From an uncultured Sutterella sp. (lineage in GTDB: Bacteria; Pseudomonadota; Gammaproteobacteria; Burkholderiales; Burkholderiaceae_F), in NCBI GenBank assembly GCA_902477615.1, contig CABSHY010000102.1, forward strand, positions 1 through 5,195: a stretch of 5,195 nucleotides of DNA, written 5' to 3'. Numbering within the stretch: position 1 is the stretch's first letter; each line of letters opens with the position of its first letter. The notes under the pieces were generated by a model, which had not been told where the DNA came from, did not search any database, and was given only the letters and a program-made list of their open reading frames with translations. Both the position numbers and the translations under genes were made by a program. This document shows, one piece after another, positions 1-5,195 of this stretch.

Positions 1-392
1 TAACTTTTCTCGTGAGACAAAAAGAGGTTTTTGACGGTTTGTTGCGTAATGGGCGAGCCACCCGGCGCTGACTTATCATGAAAGACATTATTGATGAAAG
101 CTCGGTACGTGGAATTCCACTCAATGCCACGGTGCTTTGGAAAGTGGAAGTCTTCCGCAGAAATGGCACTGCGAATCATGACATTGCTGATTTGATTGAG
201 CTTGACCGGATAGTGACGAACCTTACCCAAACGCGCACGTTCGCTTTCAATGTAGGAAGACGTTGTGACGGGGTTATAGGCGTAGTAGACAACTTGGCCA
301 ATGTAGTAAGACTCAATGGCAACAACCAAACCCAATACCGCCCAAACGATACGTTTGATCCAAGGTTTGATTGTTGACCATTGACTTCGCAT
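1..392 (-). CDS. mtgA: Monofunctional peptidoglycan glycosyltransferase MtgA (GT51), C-terminus cut by window edge
   Basis: MtgA polymerises lipid II into glycan strands at the periplasmic face of the inner membrane and has no transpeptidase domain. Reading the minus strand from ATG at 392, the frame stays open to the window edge, giving 130 residues; the family is usually about 230-250. Residues 12-29 form one hydrophobic membrane anchor after a basic N-terminus. GT51 motif 1 lies at 80-91 (E80-D81..F84..H87.G89.E91), with E80 the expected catalytic glutamate. Motif 2 follows at 111-122 (GGSPITQQ..KN), with the usual lysine at 121. Two positions differ from the common consensus: E91 where Asp is usual, and P114 where Thr/Ser is usual. 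The start is supported by AAAGGA (403-398), 5 nt upstream, which overlaps the rimO stop codon; rimO ends only 9 nt before. It is probably the fourth gene of the rluD operon. The identity is firm; activity cannot be judged without the C-terminal half. Confidence 0.9.
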   Translation of the reverse strand, partial: MRSQWSTIKPWIKRIVWAVLGLVVAIESYYIGQVVYYAYNPVTTSSYIESERARLGKVRHYPVKLNQISNVMIRSAISAEDFHFPKHRGIEWNSTYRAFINNVFHDKSAPGGSPITQQTVKNLFLSHEKS

Positions 393-401
393 AGCAGTCC
401 T

Positions 402-1448
402 TTACGGGACGTGACGCCCCACCAAGTCGTACTCTTCATTCGCCGTCACGCGAACGTTGACGATATCACCGGGGTTTAAGTGACCGTCCGTTGTCACATA
501 GATAATGCCATCAATTTCAGGGGCGTCCGCCGTTGTGCGACCAATAGCCACCCCGTCTTCATCTTCGCATTCATCAATGATGACCGGTAATGTTTGACCG
601 ATCTTGCGTGCCAAGCGTTCAGCCGAAATACGGCTTTGGACTTCCAAAAAGCGTTCACGACGTTCTTCACGCACTTCGTCTGGCAATGCACCCGGCAACT
701 CATTAGCCGCCGCCCCTTCAATGGGAGAATAGGCAAAGCAGCCCACGCGATCGAGTTGCGCTTCTTCCAAGAAGTCCAAAAGATATTGGAATTCTTCTTC
801 CGTTTCACCGGGGAAACCGGCAATAAAGGTCGAGCGAATCGTCAAATCCGGACAAATCGAGCGCCAAGCCTTAATGCGTTCAAGCGTTTTTTCCGTGCAA
901 GCGGGGCGCTTCATGGACTTTAAAACACGAGGATGCGCATGTTGGAACGGGATGTCCAAATAAGGCAAAATCTTGCCTTCGGCCATCAATTCCACGACGG
1001 CATCAACATGAGGGTAGGGATAGACGTAGTGCATACGAATCCACATCCCCAAGTCACCCAATTCTTTGGCCAAATCCAAAAGCTTTGCACGAACAGCCTT
1101 TGGATTTGGCGTGAAATCAATCCCGTACTTGCGATCAACACCGTAAGCCGAGGTATCTTGGCTAATCACCATCAACTCTTTAACGCCTTGGGCCTTAAGA
1201 AGTTTGGCTTCACGCAAAATTTCACCCACAGGGCGGCTCACCAAGGGGCCGCGCAATTGCGGAATGATGCAAAAGGCGCAATGGTGGTTACAGCCTTCGC
1301 TGATCTTTAAGTAGGCGTAGTGATTGGGCGTTAACTTAATACCGGCTTTGGGCACCAAGTCGTAGAAAGGATCATGAAGTTTAGGCAAATGTTGATTCGC
1401 CAACGAAATCACCTTGTTAAATTCCCCGGGACCGGTAATACCTAACAC
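402..1448 (-). CDS. rimO: RimO C-terminal fragment: radical SAM and TRAM domains (frameshifted rimO)
   Basis: This is the larger part of the ribosomal protein S12 methylthiotransferase, which adds a methylthio group to a conserved aspartate of S12 using two [4Fe-4S] clusters and SAM. The radical-SAM triad C-x3-C-x2-C is seen as CNHHCAFC at fragment residues 53-60 (about 151-158 of the repaired protein). Well-conserved RimO stretches follow: SQDTSAYGVD, HYVYPYPHVD, GKILPYLDIPFQHA, STFIAGFPGETEEEF, DRVGCFAYSPIEGA. A C-terminal TRAM domain, which binds S12, ends the protein. The given start is GTG at 1448, overlapping the upstream fragment's stop; no good Shine-Dalgarno sequence precedes it. Homology extends a few codons further upstream in this frame (LPNVLGITGP), so the GTG is probably not a natural start. 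Restoring one base joins it to the N-terminal piece as a 447-residue protein, close to the 441 of E. coli RimO. The TAA stop leads directly into the mtgA ribosome-binding site. Confidence 0.9.
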   Translation of the reverse strand: MLGITGPGEFNKVISLANQHLPKLHDPFYDLVPKAGIKLTPNHYAYLKISEGCNHHCAFCIIPQLRGPLVSRPVGEILREAKLLKAQGVKELMVISQDTSAYGVDRKYGIDFTPNPKAVRAKLLDLAKELGDLGMWIRMHYVYPYPHVDAVVELMAEGKILPYLDIPFQHAHPRVLKSMKRPACTEKTLERIKAWRSICPDLTIRSTFIAGFPGETEEEFQYLLDFLEEAQLDRVGCFAYSPIEGAAANELPGALPDEVREERRERFLEVQSRISAERLARKIGQTLPVIIDECEDEDGVAIGRTTADAPEIDGIIYVTTDGHLNPGDIVNVRVTANEEYDLVGRHVP

Positions 1449-1741
1449 ATTGGGCAGACGTCATCCAAGTACATCGTGCCGTCCAAGTGCTTTTTAGCCC
1501 CCAAGCAGCCCGTCACGATCACGCGACCGTTTTCACGCATGGCTTCTTGAATTGCTTCCACGCTCTCTGCAACGGCTTCATTTAAAAAGCCGCAGGTATT
1601 CACAATCACCAAATCGGCATCGTGGTAGGAGCCCACCAAGTCATAACCTTCGGCACGAAGCTCGGTCATGATGCGTTCCGAATCAACCAACGCTTTGGGG
1701 CAGCCCATGGACACAAAGCCCACACGGGGAATTCGACTCAT
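1442..1741 (-). CDS. rimO: RimO N-terminal fragment: UPF0004/MTTase domain (frameshifted rimO)
   Basis: This is the N-terminal methylthiotransferase domain of RimO, which holds the auxiliary [4Fe-4S] cluster. Its three cluster cysteines are all present: C14 (SMGCPKALVDSERI), C50 (VIVNTCGF) and C79 (VIVTGCLGAKK), matching the spacing in E. coli RimO (C17, C53, C82). The reading frame stops at TAG (1444-1442) after 99 residues. The last four residues (CPMC) are out of frame; RimO proteins normally continue here with a stretch ending VLxITGP, which is found in the next frame. I chose ATG at 1741 over TTG at 1744 because AAAGGAG lies 7 nt upstream of the ATG but only 4 nt from the TTG. The ATG overlaps the pgeF stop by one base (TGATG), which suggests translational coupling. 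Alone, this piece lacks the radical-SAM core and could not catalyse the reaction. Confidence 0.9.
   Translation of the reverse strand: MSRIPRVGFVSMGCPKALVDSERIMTELRAEGYDLVGSYHDADLVIVNTCGFLNEAVAESVEAIQEAMRENGRVIVTGCLGAKKHLDGTMYLDDVCPMC
1455..1459 (-). other. rimO: Site of one-base deficit that splits rimO
   Basis: On the coding strand the sequence reads GAT GAC GTC TGC CCA ATG TGT TAG. Adding one C after GTC gives GAT GAC GTC CTG CCC AAT GTG TTA GGT, that is DDVLPNVLG, which continues cleanly into the conserved RimO frame. The missing base is therefore at or next to position 1457, where one G on the plus strand would be two. The run is only one or two bases long, so it is not a classic homopolymer error site. 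No X-XXY-YYZ slippery heptamer is visible. Confidence 0.8.
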
Positions 1742-2532
1742 CAAGCTTCTCCTTTAATCCAAATCATGGCAGCGTGACGACCCGTCGTTTCGTCGCGACG
1801 GAAACTGTAAAAGAGATCGGCATTGGCGTACGTTGAATGACGAGCAACCACCGTTTCGGTCACGCCGACTTGAGCCAAAGCTTGCGTGGCAAGCGTTGTG
1901 AGCGAGGCTAAATACTTACCGTCACCCTTAGCTTTAAAGGCTTCAGAGGCTTGGGGCAAATGTTGTTGCATTGCCGTTAAGACATCTTCACCCGTTTCAA
2001 AGTCATCGTCACCGATACGCGGGCCCATCCAAGCCAAGTATTCATGCTCACCGCCCAAACGTTCGTTTAAGCGAACAATCGTCTTTTGCAAAATGCCATC
2101 GGCCAAGCTTCGCCAACCGCAATGAACGGCAGCAACGGCCTTACCCGTCTTTTCAGTGATCAACACCGGCAAACAGTCAGCCACTTGCACCACACAAACC
2201 ACGCCGGGCGTCACCGAAGTGCTTGCATCGGCTTCGACTTCCAACGCGCTCGTTTCAGCATCCACAATCGTGGTGCCGTGCACTTGTTTGAGCCACTTGG
2301 GGTCAGAGGGCACCAATTGCGAGGCCAATTGACGATTCATCTTGACGCAAAAGTCAACGTCACCGCAGTAAGCGCCGACATTAAAGCCACCCACACCCGT
2401 CTTGTCACCGTAGGGACCGGAAGAAACGCCACCGGCACGCAACGTCATTAAAGCGTCAACGTTTTGGGGACAAAGTTTGTCCCAATCGGGTTGCATAATT
2501 TCAAGCGCAGGTTTCGTTGCATCATCAATCAT
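1741..2532 (-). CDS. pgeF: PgeF (YfiH/LACC1-family), peptidoglycan editing factor / polyphenol-oxidase-like protein
   Basis: This 263-residue protein belongs to the YfiH/DUF152/LACC1 family. Members are described as multicopper-oxidase-like or purine-nucleoside-processing enzymes. E. coli PgeF limits misincorporation of wrong amino acids at the first stem-peptide position of peptidoglycan. The family's metal-site residues are present: H85 in QVHGT, C120 in ADCLPV, and H137 in HCGWR. Other family blocks are GPRIG..FE.G (170-181) and HSTYANADLFYSFRRD (232-247) near the C-terminus. Compared with E. coli YfiH (243 residues) there are about 20 extra N-terminal residues, probably variable. The ATG at 2532 has AAGGA 7 nt upstream, formed by the last codons of rluD, whose stop is 3 nt away. 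Downstream it overlaps rimO by one base. It is predicted to be cytoplasmic, with no signal peptide. The family assignment is firm, but the physiological substrate in this organism is not shown by the sequence. Confidence 0.93.
   Translation of the reverse strand: MIDDATKPALEIMQPDWDKLCPQNVDALMTLRAGGVSSGPYGDKTGVGGFNVGAYCGDVDFCVKMNRQLASQLVPSDPKWLKQVHGTTIVDAETSALEVEADASTSVTPGVVCVVQVADCLPVLITEKTGKAVAAVHCGWRSLADGILQKTIVRLNERLGGEHEYLAWMGPRIGDDDFETGEDVLTAMQQHLPQASEAFKAKGDGKYLASLTTLATQALAQVGVTETVVARHSTYANADLFYSFRRDETTGRHAAMIWIKGEA
1749..1755 (-). promoter_or_regulatory. Shine-Dalgarno sequence that decides the rimO start
   Basis: The minus-strand AAAGGAG lies inside the last pgeF codons and is 7 nt from the ATG at 1741. 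It favours that ATG over the in-frame TTG immediately before it, and lets ribosomes finishing pgeF restart on rimO. Confidence 0.75.
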
Positions 2533-2535
2533 TTC

Positions 2536-3543
2536 TTATTCCTTAAAAACCGAGACCGGTTCATCCCAAGGGCCAAAGCCCAAGGTATCCATTAATTCAA
2601 TCATATCTTCGGGCGGCTCCACGAACCATTCCATGTGTTCTTGCGTTCGCGGATGCACGAGTCCTAAACGCGATGCATGCAACGCCTGACGTTGCATCAT
2701 CGACAAAGGAGAATCCGACGGTAGCTTACCCAATTTTCCTTTATAGACGGGGTCACCCAATAAAGGAAGACCCGCCCATTGCATATGCACACGAATTTGG
2801 TGCGTGCGACCGGTATCCAAGCGACAGGCAATCCAAGACACGGTCAAGGGCGTTTGACCGGCACCCGGCACAAAAGCGGCATCCACCAAGCGCACATGAG
2901 TCTTGGCTTCTTTGCTGCGCGGGCCCTGCCCCACACAGAAGCGCATGGGCGAGCGCGGATCACGCATGATGGGTTCATCCACAAAACCCGCTTCCGGAGC
3001 ACGACCGTGGACAATTGCCCAATACTCACGCTTAACCGTACGAGCTTGGAGCTGACGAATCAAATCGGTTTGGGCTTCAATTGTCTTGGCAACCACCATC
3101 AAACCTGACGTATCACGGTCTAAACGGTGCACGATCCCGGCACGCGGCACATTCTTTAATTCCGGGTTTCTGAATAAAAGGCCGTTCAAAAGCGTATCGT
3201 CCCAGTGACCGGCCGCCGGATGCACGACTAACCCCACGGGTTTATTGACAACCAAAATATCGTCATCTTCATACACCACATCTAAGTCCATCTCCACAGC
3301 TTTAAAGGCGAGCTCTTCTGGAGACGGTTGAGCAACGACTTCGATTTCGTCACCGGCGCTCACCTTTTGGCGAATTTTTGTGGCAACCTCACCATTAACG
3401 GTCACCGCCCCCTCTTCAATCCAACTTTGAAGACGTGCGCGCGAGATGGAAGGCATCAATTGTGCCAAGACTTTATCCAAGCGCTCGCCCATCGCATCAT
3501 CGGGAGCCATAAAAGCGGTGGCTTCGTCATACAGTTGTGACAT
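2536..3543 (-). CDS. rluD: 23S rRNA pseudouridine synthase RluD (RluA family)
   Basis: This enzyme converts uridines of helix 69 of 23S rRNA (1911, 1915 and 1917 in E. coli numbering) to pseudouridine during late 50S assembly. The protein is 335 residues, near the family norm. An N-terminal S4 RNA-binding domain covers about residues 18-75 (GERLDKVLAQL ... VTVNGEVATKIRQKVSAGD). The catalytic domain starts near 88 with VVYEDDDILVVNKPVGLVVHP and contains HRLDRDTSG at 139-147, where D142 is the catalytic aspartate. CRLDTGRTHQIRVHM and LLGDPVYKG are further conserved blocks. RluD is preferred over RluC because of the order and sequence of these blocks and because it sits next to pgeF and divergent bamD, the usual RluD context. 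The ATG at 3543 is supported by AAGGA 7 nt upstream. It is the first gene of the minus-strand operon. Confidence 0.92.
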   Translation of the reverse strand: MSQLYDEATAFMAPDDAMGERLDKVLAQLMPSISRARLQSWIEEGAVTVNGEVATKIRQKVSAGDEIEVVAQPSPEELAFKAVEMDLDVVYEDDDILVVNKPVGLVVHPAAGHWDDTLLNGLLFRNPELKNVPRAGIVHRLDRDTSGLMVVAKTIEAQTDLIRQLQARTVKREYWAIVHGRAPEAGFVDEPIMRDPRSPMRFCVGQGPRSKEAKTHVRLVDAAFVPGAGQTPLTVSWIACRLDTGRTHQIRVHMQWAGLPLLGDPVYKGKLGKLPSDSPLSMMQRQALHASRLGLVHPRTQEHMEWFVEPPEDMIELMDTLGFGPWDEPVSVFKE

Positions 3544-3585
3544 GTAACTTTCCTTAACTTAATTACTATTTAGCAGTCGCCAGTC

Positions 3586-3614
3586 TGTTGAGAGCGTTAT
3601 GTTTTCGCTATAAT
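3586..3614 (+). promoter_or_regulatory. Sigma-70 promoter for bamD
   Basis: A perfect TATAAT at 3609-3614 lies 35 nt before the bamD start, predicting a transcript start near 3621 and a leader of about 29 nt. The -35 is weaker: TGTTGA at 3586-3591 gives a 17-nt spacer, and the better match TTGAGA at 3588-3593 gives only 15 nt. There is no TGn extended -10. Confidence 0.6.
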
Positions 3615-3638
3615 CCAAAAATATTGAATCTTTTTCAA
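3610..3638 (-). promoter_or_regulatory. Candidate sigma-70 promoter for the rluD-pgeF-rimO-mtgA operon
   Basis: On the minus strand, TTGAAA (3638-3633; 5 of 6 to TTGACA) is separated by 17 nt from GATTAT (3615-3610; 4 of 6 to TATAAT). A start near 3603 would give rluD a leader of about 60 nt. The -10 is mediocre, so this is a tentative call. It overlaps the bamD -10 almost completely. Confidence 0.4.
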
Positions 3639-3649
3639 ACAGACATCCA

Positions 3650-4426
3650 ATGGCCTTAACTTTACAACATTTGCGTCATCGCACCACGAAAATTCTTGCG
3701 ATTGCTCTTTTAGCAAGTACTTTATCAGCCTGTAATGTTACTGAAATCGACATTACGTCTGATTGGGATGCAAAGCGCCTCTATGAAGAAGCGCGTACGG
3801 CAACCGATGACGGTGACTGGACGCTTGCCCAGAACTACTATTCTAAACTGGAGTCTCGTTACCCGTTTGGTCGCTCCGCTCAACAAGCCCAAATCGACTT
3901 GGCTTATGTGTATTGGCGTGACGGTGAACCCGCTCAAGCCATCGCCGCTTGCGATCGATTCTTAAAGCAATATCCTAATCACGAAAATAGCGATTATGTG
4001 CTTTATTTGAAGGCCTTGGCAACATTAAACGAACCCAACGGTTTGTTCTCCGGTCTCTTTAAGCAAGACATCGCCGAGCGTGATGCCGATGCAGCCCGTA
4101 CCGCTTTTGATACGTTTAAAGAACTCGTTCAACGATTCCCCGAATCCCGTTACGCACCGGAATCCCGTCGTCGCATGCACGAGTTGGTCTTGGCTCAAGC
4201 TCGCCATGAATTAAACGTGGCCGAATTTTACTTCGAACGTCATGCTTACTTGGCAGCCATTGATCGCGCCCAAAACGTGGTTCGTCAATTCCAACAAACG
4301 CCCTACTCGGATGGCGCCTTAGAGCTCATCAAGCGTTGCTACCAAGAGTTGGGGTTACCTGCGTTAGAAAGCGACATTCAACGCATTGTGGATGCTAACC
4401 AAAATCGCGAACGTAATGTTCAATAG
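3650..4426 (+). CDS. bamD: Outer membrane protein assembly factor BamD (ComL) lipoprotein
   Basis: BamD is the essential lipoprotein partner of BamA in the complex that folds beta-barrel proteins into the outer membrane; in Neisseria it was first named ComL. The 258-residue protein starts with a lipoprotein signal peptide: basic RHRTTK, a hydrophobic core (about 15-24), then lipobox LSAC with C28 the lipidated cysteine. N29 at +2 is not Asp, so sorting to the outer membrane is expected. The mature part is made of tetratricopeptide-type helices, including W39-D40 followed by KRLYEEA, then DWTLAQNYYSKLESRYPFG, AYVYWRDGEPAQAIAACDRFLKQYPNH and YLKALATLN, all typical of BamD. ATG at 3650 fits the signal peptide well, although no clear Shine-Dalgarno sequence precedes it. 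It is probably transcribed alone, from the TATAAT promoter to the terminator at 4445. Confidence 0.93.
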   Translation: MALTLQHLRHRTTKILAIALLASTLSACNVTEIDITSDWDAKRLYEEARTATDDGDWTLAQNYYSKLESRYPFGRSAQQAQIDLAYVYWRDGEPAQAIAACDRFLKQYPNHENSDYVLYLKALATLNEPNGLFSGLFKQDIAERDADAARTAFDTFKELVQRFPESRYAPESRRRMHELVLAQARHELNVAEFYFERHAYLAAIDRAQNVVRQFQQTPYSDGALELIKRCYQELGLPALESDIQRIVDANQNRERNVQ

Positions 4427-4444
4427 TTTCGTTTGATTTTGCGC

Positions 4445-4471
4445 AAAAAGGAGCTTTCGGGCTCCTTTTTT
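4445..4471 (+). terminator. Rho-independent terminator after bamD
   Basis: The stem GGAGCT (4450-4455) pairs with GGCTCC (4460-4465), with one T-G wobble closing a TTCG tetraloop (4456-4459). Six T follow at 4466-4471. Five A upstream (4445-4449) extend the stem by pairing with the T run. It lies 18 nt after the bamD stop and separates bamD from the next gene. Confidence 0.9.
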
Positions 4472-4537
4472 CGTATCCAAAAATTTCAACCTTTTCTTAA
4501 AATGTTTCGAATGGATTCTTAGGAAAGGAAACTTGCT

Positions 4538-5062
4538 ATGCAAAACGAAGCCATGAAGAATTTGTTGACGCGTCGCGCCATTCGTAGCTACAAGCCTGAC
4601 GCCGTCCCGGAAGACGTCTTAGAACGTATTTTGGAAGCGGGTACCTATGCCCCTAACGGCATGAGTCGACAAGCCTCCATCATTCTTGCCATCACCGACA
4701 AAGAAGTCCGCGATGAACTCTCGGCTTTAAACGCAGAAATCTGCGGTCAACCGGGTACGGATCCTTTCTACGGTGCTCCGGTCGTTTTGGTGGTCTTGGC
4801 CGATCGAAGTGTGGCCACGCACGTTGAAGACGGCTCTTTGGTTTTGGGTAACCTTATGAATGCCGCTCACGCTGAAGGGTTGGGCAGTTGCTGGATTCAC
4901 CGTGCTCGCCAAGAATTTGTGAGCGAATACGGTCAAAAGCTCTTGAAGCGCTTGGGCATTGAAGGCGACTACGTGGGGATCGGTCACTGCATCTTGGGTT
5001 ACATTGAGGGTGAGTATCCCGAAGCCAAACCCCGTAAAGCCAATTACGTCTACCGCGTTTGA
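4538..5062 (+). CDS. Nitroreductase-family FMN-dependent oxidoreductase
   Basis: This is a small (174-residue) member of the nitroreductase superfamily, flavoproteins that use NAD(P)H to reduce nitro compounds, quinones, flavins or other substrates; the substrate here cannot be read from sequence. The N-terminal signature RRAIRSYKPDAVPEDVLERI (12-31) carries the arginines that bind FMN phosphate. It is followed by AGTYAPNGMSRQ (34-45), APVVLVVLAD (80-89), GSLVLGNLMNAAHAEGLGSCWIHR (99-122) and HCILGYIEGEYPEAKPRK (150-167), all standard family blocks. It is shorter than NfsB-type enzymes (about 217) and near the size of compact anaerobe-type members. ATG at 4538 has AAAGGA (4525-4530-region) about 7 nt upstream; Met6 is a less supported alternative. 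It is a single gene between two terminators. A weak -10 (TAAAAT, 4498-4503) lies upstream, but I could not pair it with a good -35. Codon usage looks like its neighbours. Confidence 0.88.
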   Translation: MQNEAMKNLLTRRAIRSYKPDAVPEDVLERILEAGTYAPNGMSRQASIILAITDKEVRDELSALNAEICGQPGTDPFYGAPVVLVVLADRSVATHVEDGSLVLGNLMNAAHAEGLGSCWIHRARQEFVSEYGQKLLKRLGIEGDYVGIGHCILGYIEGEYPEAKPRKANYVYRV

Positions 5063-5090
5063 TCGACGTTATTACCGATAATTAGAAATC

Positions 5091-5120
5091 GGGCCTGATC
5101 GTTTCAGGCCCTTTTCTTTT
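5091..5120 (+). terminator. Rho-independent terminator after the nitroreductase gene
   Basis: GGGCCTGA (5091-5098) and TCAGGCCC (5104-5111) make a perfect 8-bp stem with a 5-nt loop, followed by TTTTCTTTT (5112-5120). It sits 28 nt after the stop codon, between converging genes. Read from the other strand the hairpin is followed by a poor U tract, so it should mainly serve the plus-strand gene. Confidence 0.88.
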
Positions 5121-5122
5121 GT

Positions 5123-5195
5123 CTACGCTTTGTCTAATTCAAAGAGTGCTTTAAGTTCAGTTTCGGACAAGTCCCCGACCCCCGATTCACCGGTC
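5123..5195 (-). CDS. C-terminal end of a minus-strand gene, possibly an SNF2-family helicase
   Basis: Reading leftwards from the window edge, one frame gives 23 residues ending at TAG (5125-5123): TGESGVGDLSETELK followed by ALFELDKA. The acidic amphipathic helix and the pattern TGES...LS..EL..LF.L resemble, from memory, the extreme C-terminus of bacterial SNF2/HepA-type DNA helicases, which often end in a similar TGEswLteLsxxELrxLf motif. The identification rests on very few residues. A second minus-strand frame is also open over most of this stretch but gives a less protein-like sequence. The gene converges on the nitroreductase gene with the 5091-5120 terminator between them. Confidence 0.5.
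   Translation of the reverse strand, partial: TGESGVGDLSETELKALFELDKA

Noticed and set aside
78..377. A 99-codon plus-strand open frame at the left edge
   Set aside because: It lies antisense to mtgA, whose GT51 motifs are clear, and its translation resembles no family I recognise.
933..1310. A 125-codon plus-strand open frame inside rimO
   Set aside because: It is antisense to the conserved radical-SAM coding region; no Shine-Dalgarno sequence or domain supports it.
1444..1470. Programmed -1 ribosomal frameshift in rimO
   Set aside because: The frame change is in the -1 direction, but no slippery heptamer is present near GTC TGC CCA and I know of no such mechanism in RimO. An indel or error is simpler.
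3574..3585. Direct repeat CAGTC...CAGTC in the bamD/rluD intergenic region
   Set aside because: Two 5-base copies 7 bases apart are expected by chance; no symmetry or known operator match.
4475..4503. Promoter for the nitroreductase gene with TAAAAT as -10
   Set aside because: A promoter must lie here because a terminator precedes it, but no acceptable -35 is found at 16-18 nt, so the exact site is not called.
5075..5092. Inverted repeat CCGAT...ATCGG just before the second terminator, sharing two bases with its stem
   Set aside because: A 5-bp stem with an 8-base A/T-rich loop is too weak to argue for an antiterminator or riboswitch, and it follows the stop codon of the gene.

Overview
The window reads as an ordinary chromosomal housekeeping segment of a Gram-negative bacterium, most likely a betaproteobacterium (Burkholderiales) of moderate G+C. 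A Sutterellaceae/Parasutterella-like source would fit the base composition and protein flavour, but that is inference. The divergent pairing of bamD (comL) with rluD-pgeF is, from general knowledge, a common betaproteobacterial arrangement. There are no RNA genes, CRISPR arrays, insertion sequences or phage genes.

Left block (1-3543, minus strand): four closely packed genes read rluD -> pgeF -> rimO -> mtgA. RluD makes pseudouridines in 23S rRNA. PgeF is the YfiH/LACC1-family multicopper-oxidase-like protein, called the peptidoglycan editing factor. RimO methylthiolates ribosomal protein S12. MtgA is a monofunctional peptidoglycan glycosyltransferase that runs off the left edge. Gaps are 3 nt, a 1-nt overlap (TGATG) and 9 nt, each start has a good Shine-Dalgarno sequence, and the set looks like one operon mixing ribosome maturation with cell-wall synthesis. 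rimO is broken by a one-base deficit near position 1457, which splits it into a 99-residue N-terminal piece and a long C-terminal piece. All conserved motifs survive, so this is either a very recent mutation or a sequence error.

Centre (3544-3649): a compact divergent regulatory region. A perfect TATAAT box points right to bamD, and a plausible minus-strand promoter for the rluD operon uses almost the same -10 bases.

Right block (3650-5195): bamD, the outer-membrane lipoprotein of the BAM complex, is followed by a strong intrinsic terminator with a UUCG loop. Next comes a separately transcribed small FMN nitroreductase-family gene with its own terminator. The last 73 bases hold the C-terminal end of a convergent minus-strand gene, probably an SNF2-type helicase.

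I found no convincing undescribed system. The points most worth checking are the rimO break, the overlapping divergent promoters and two unusual residues in the MtgA active-site motifs.
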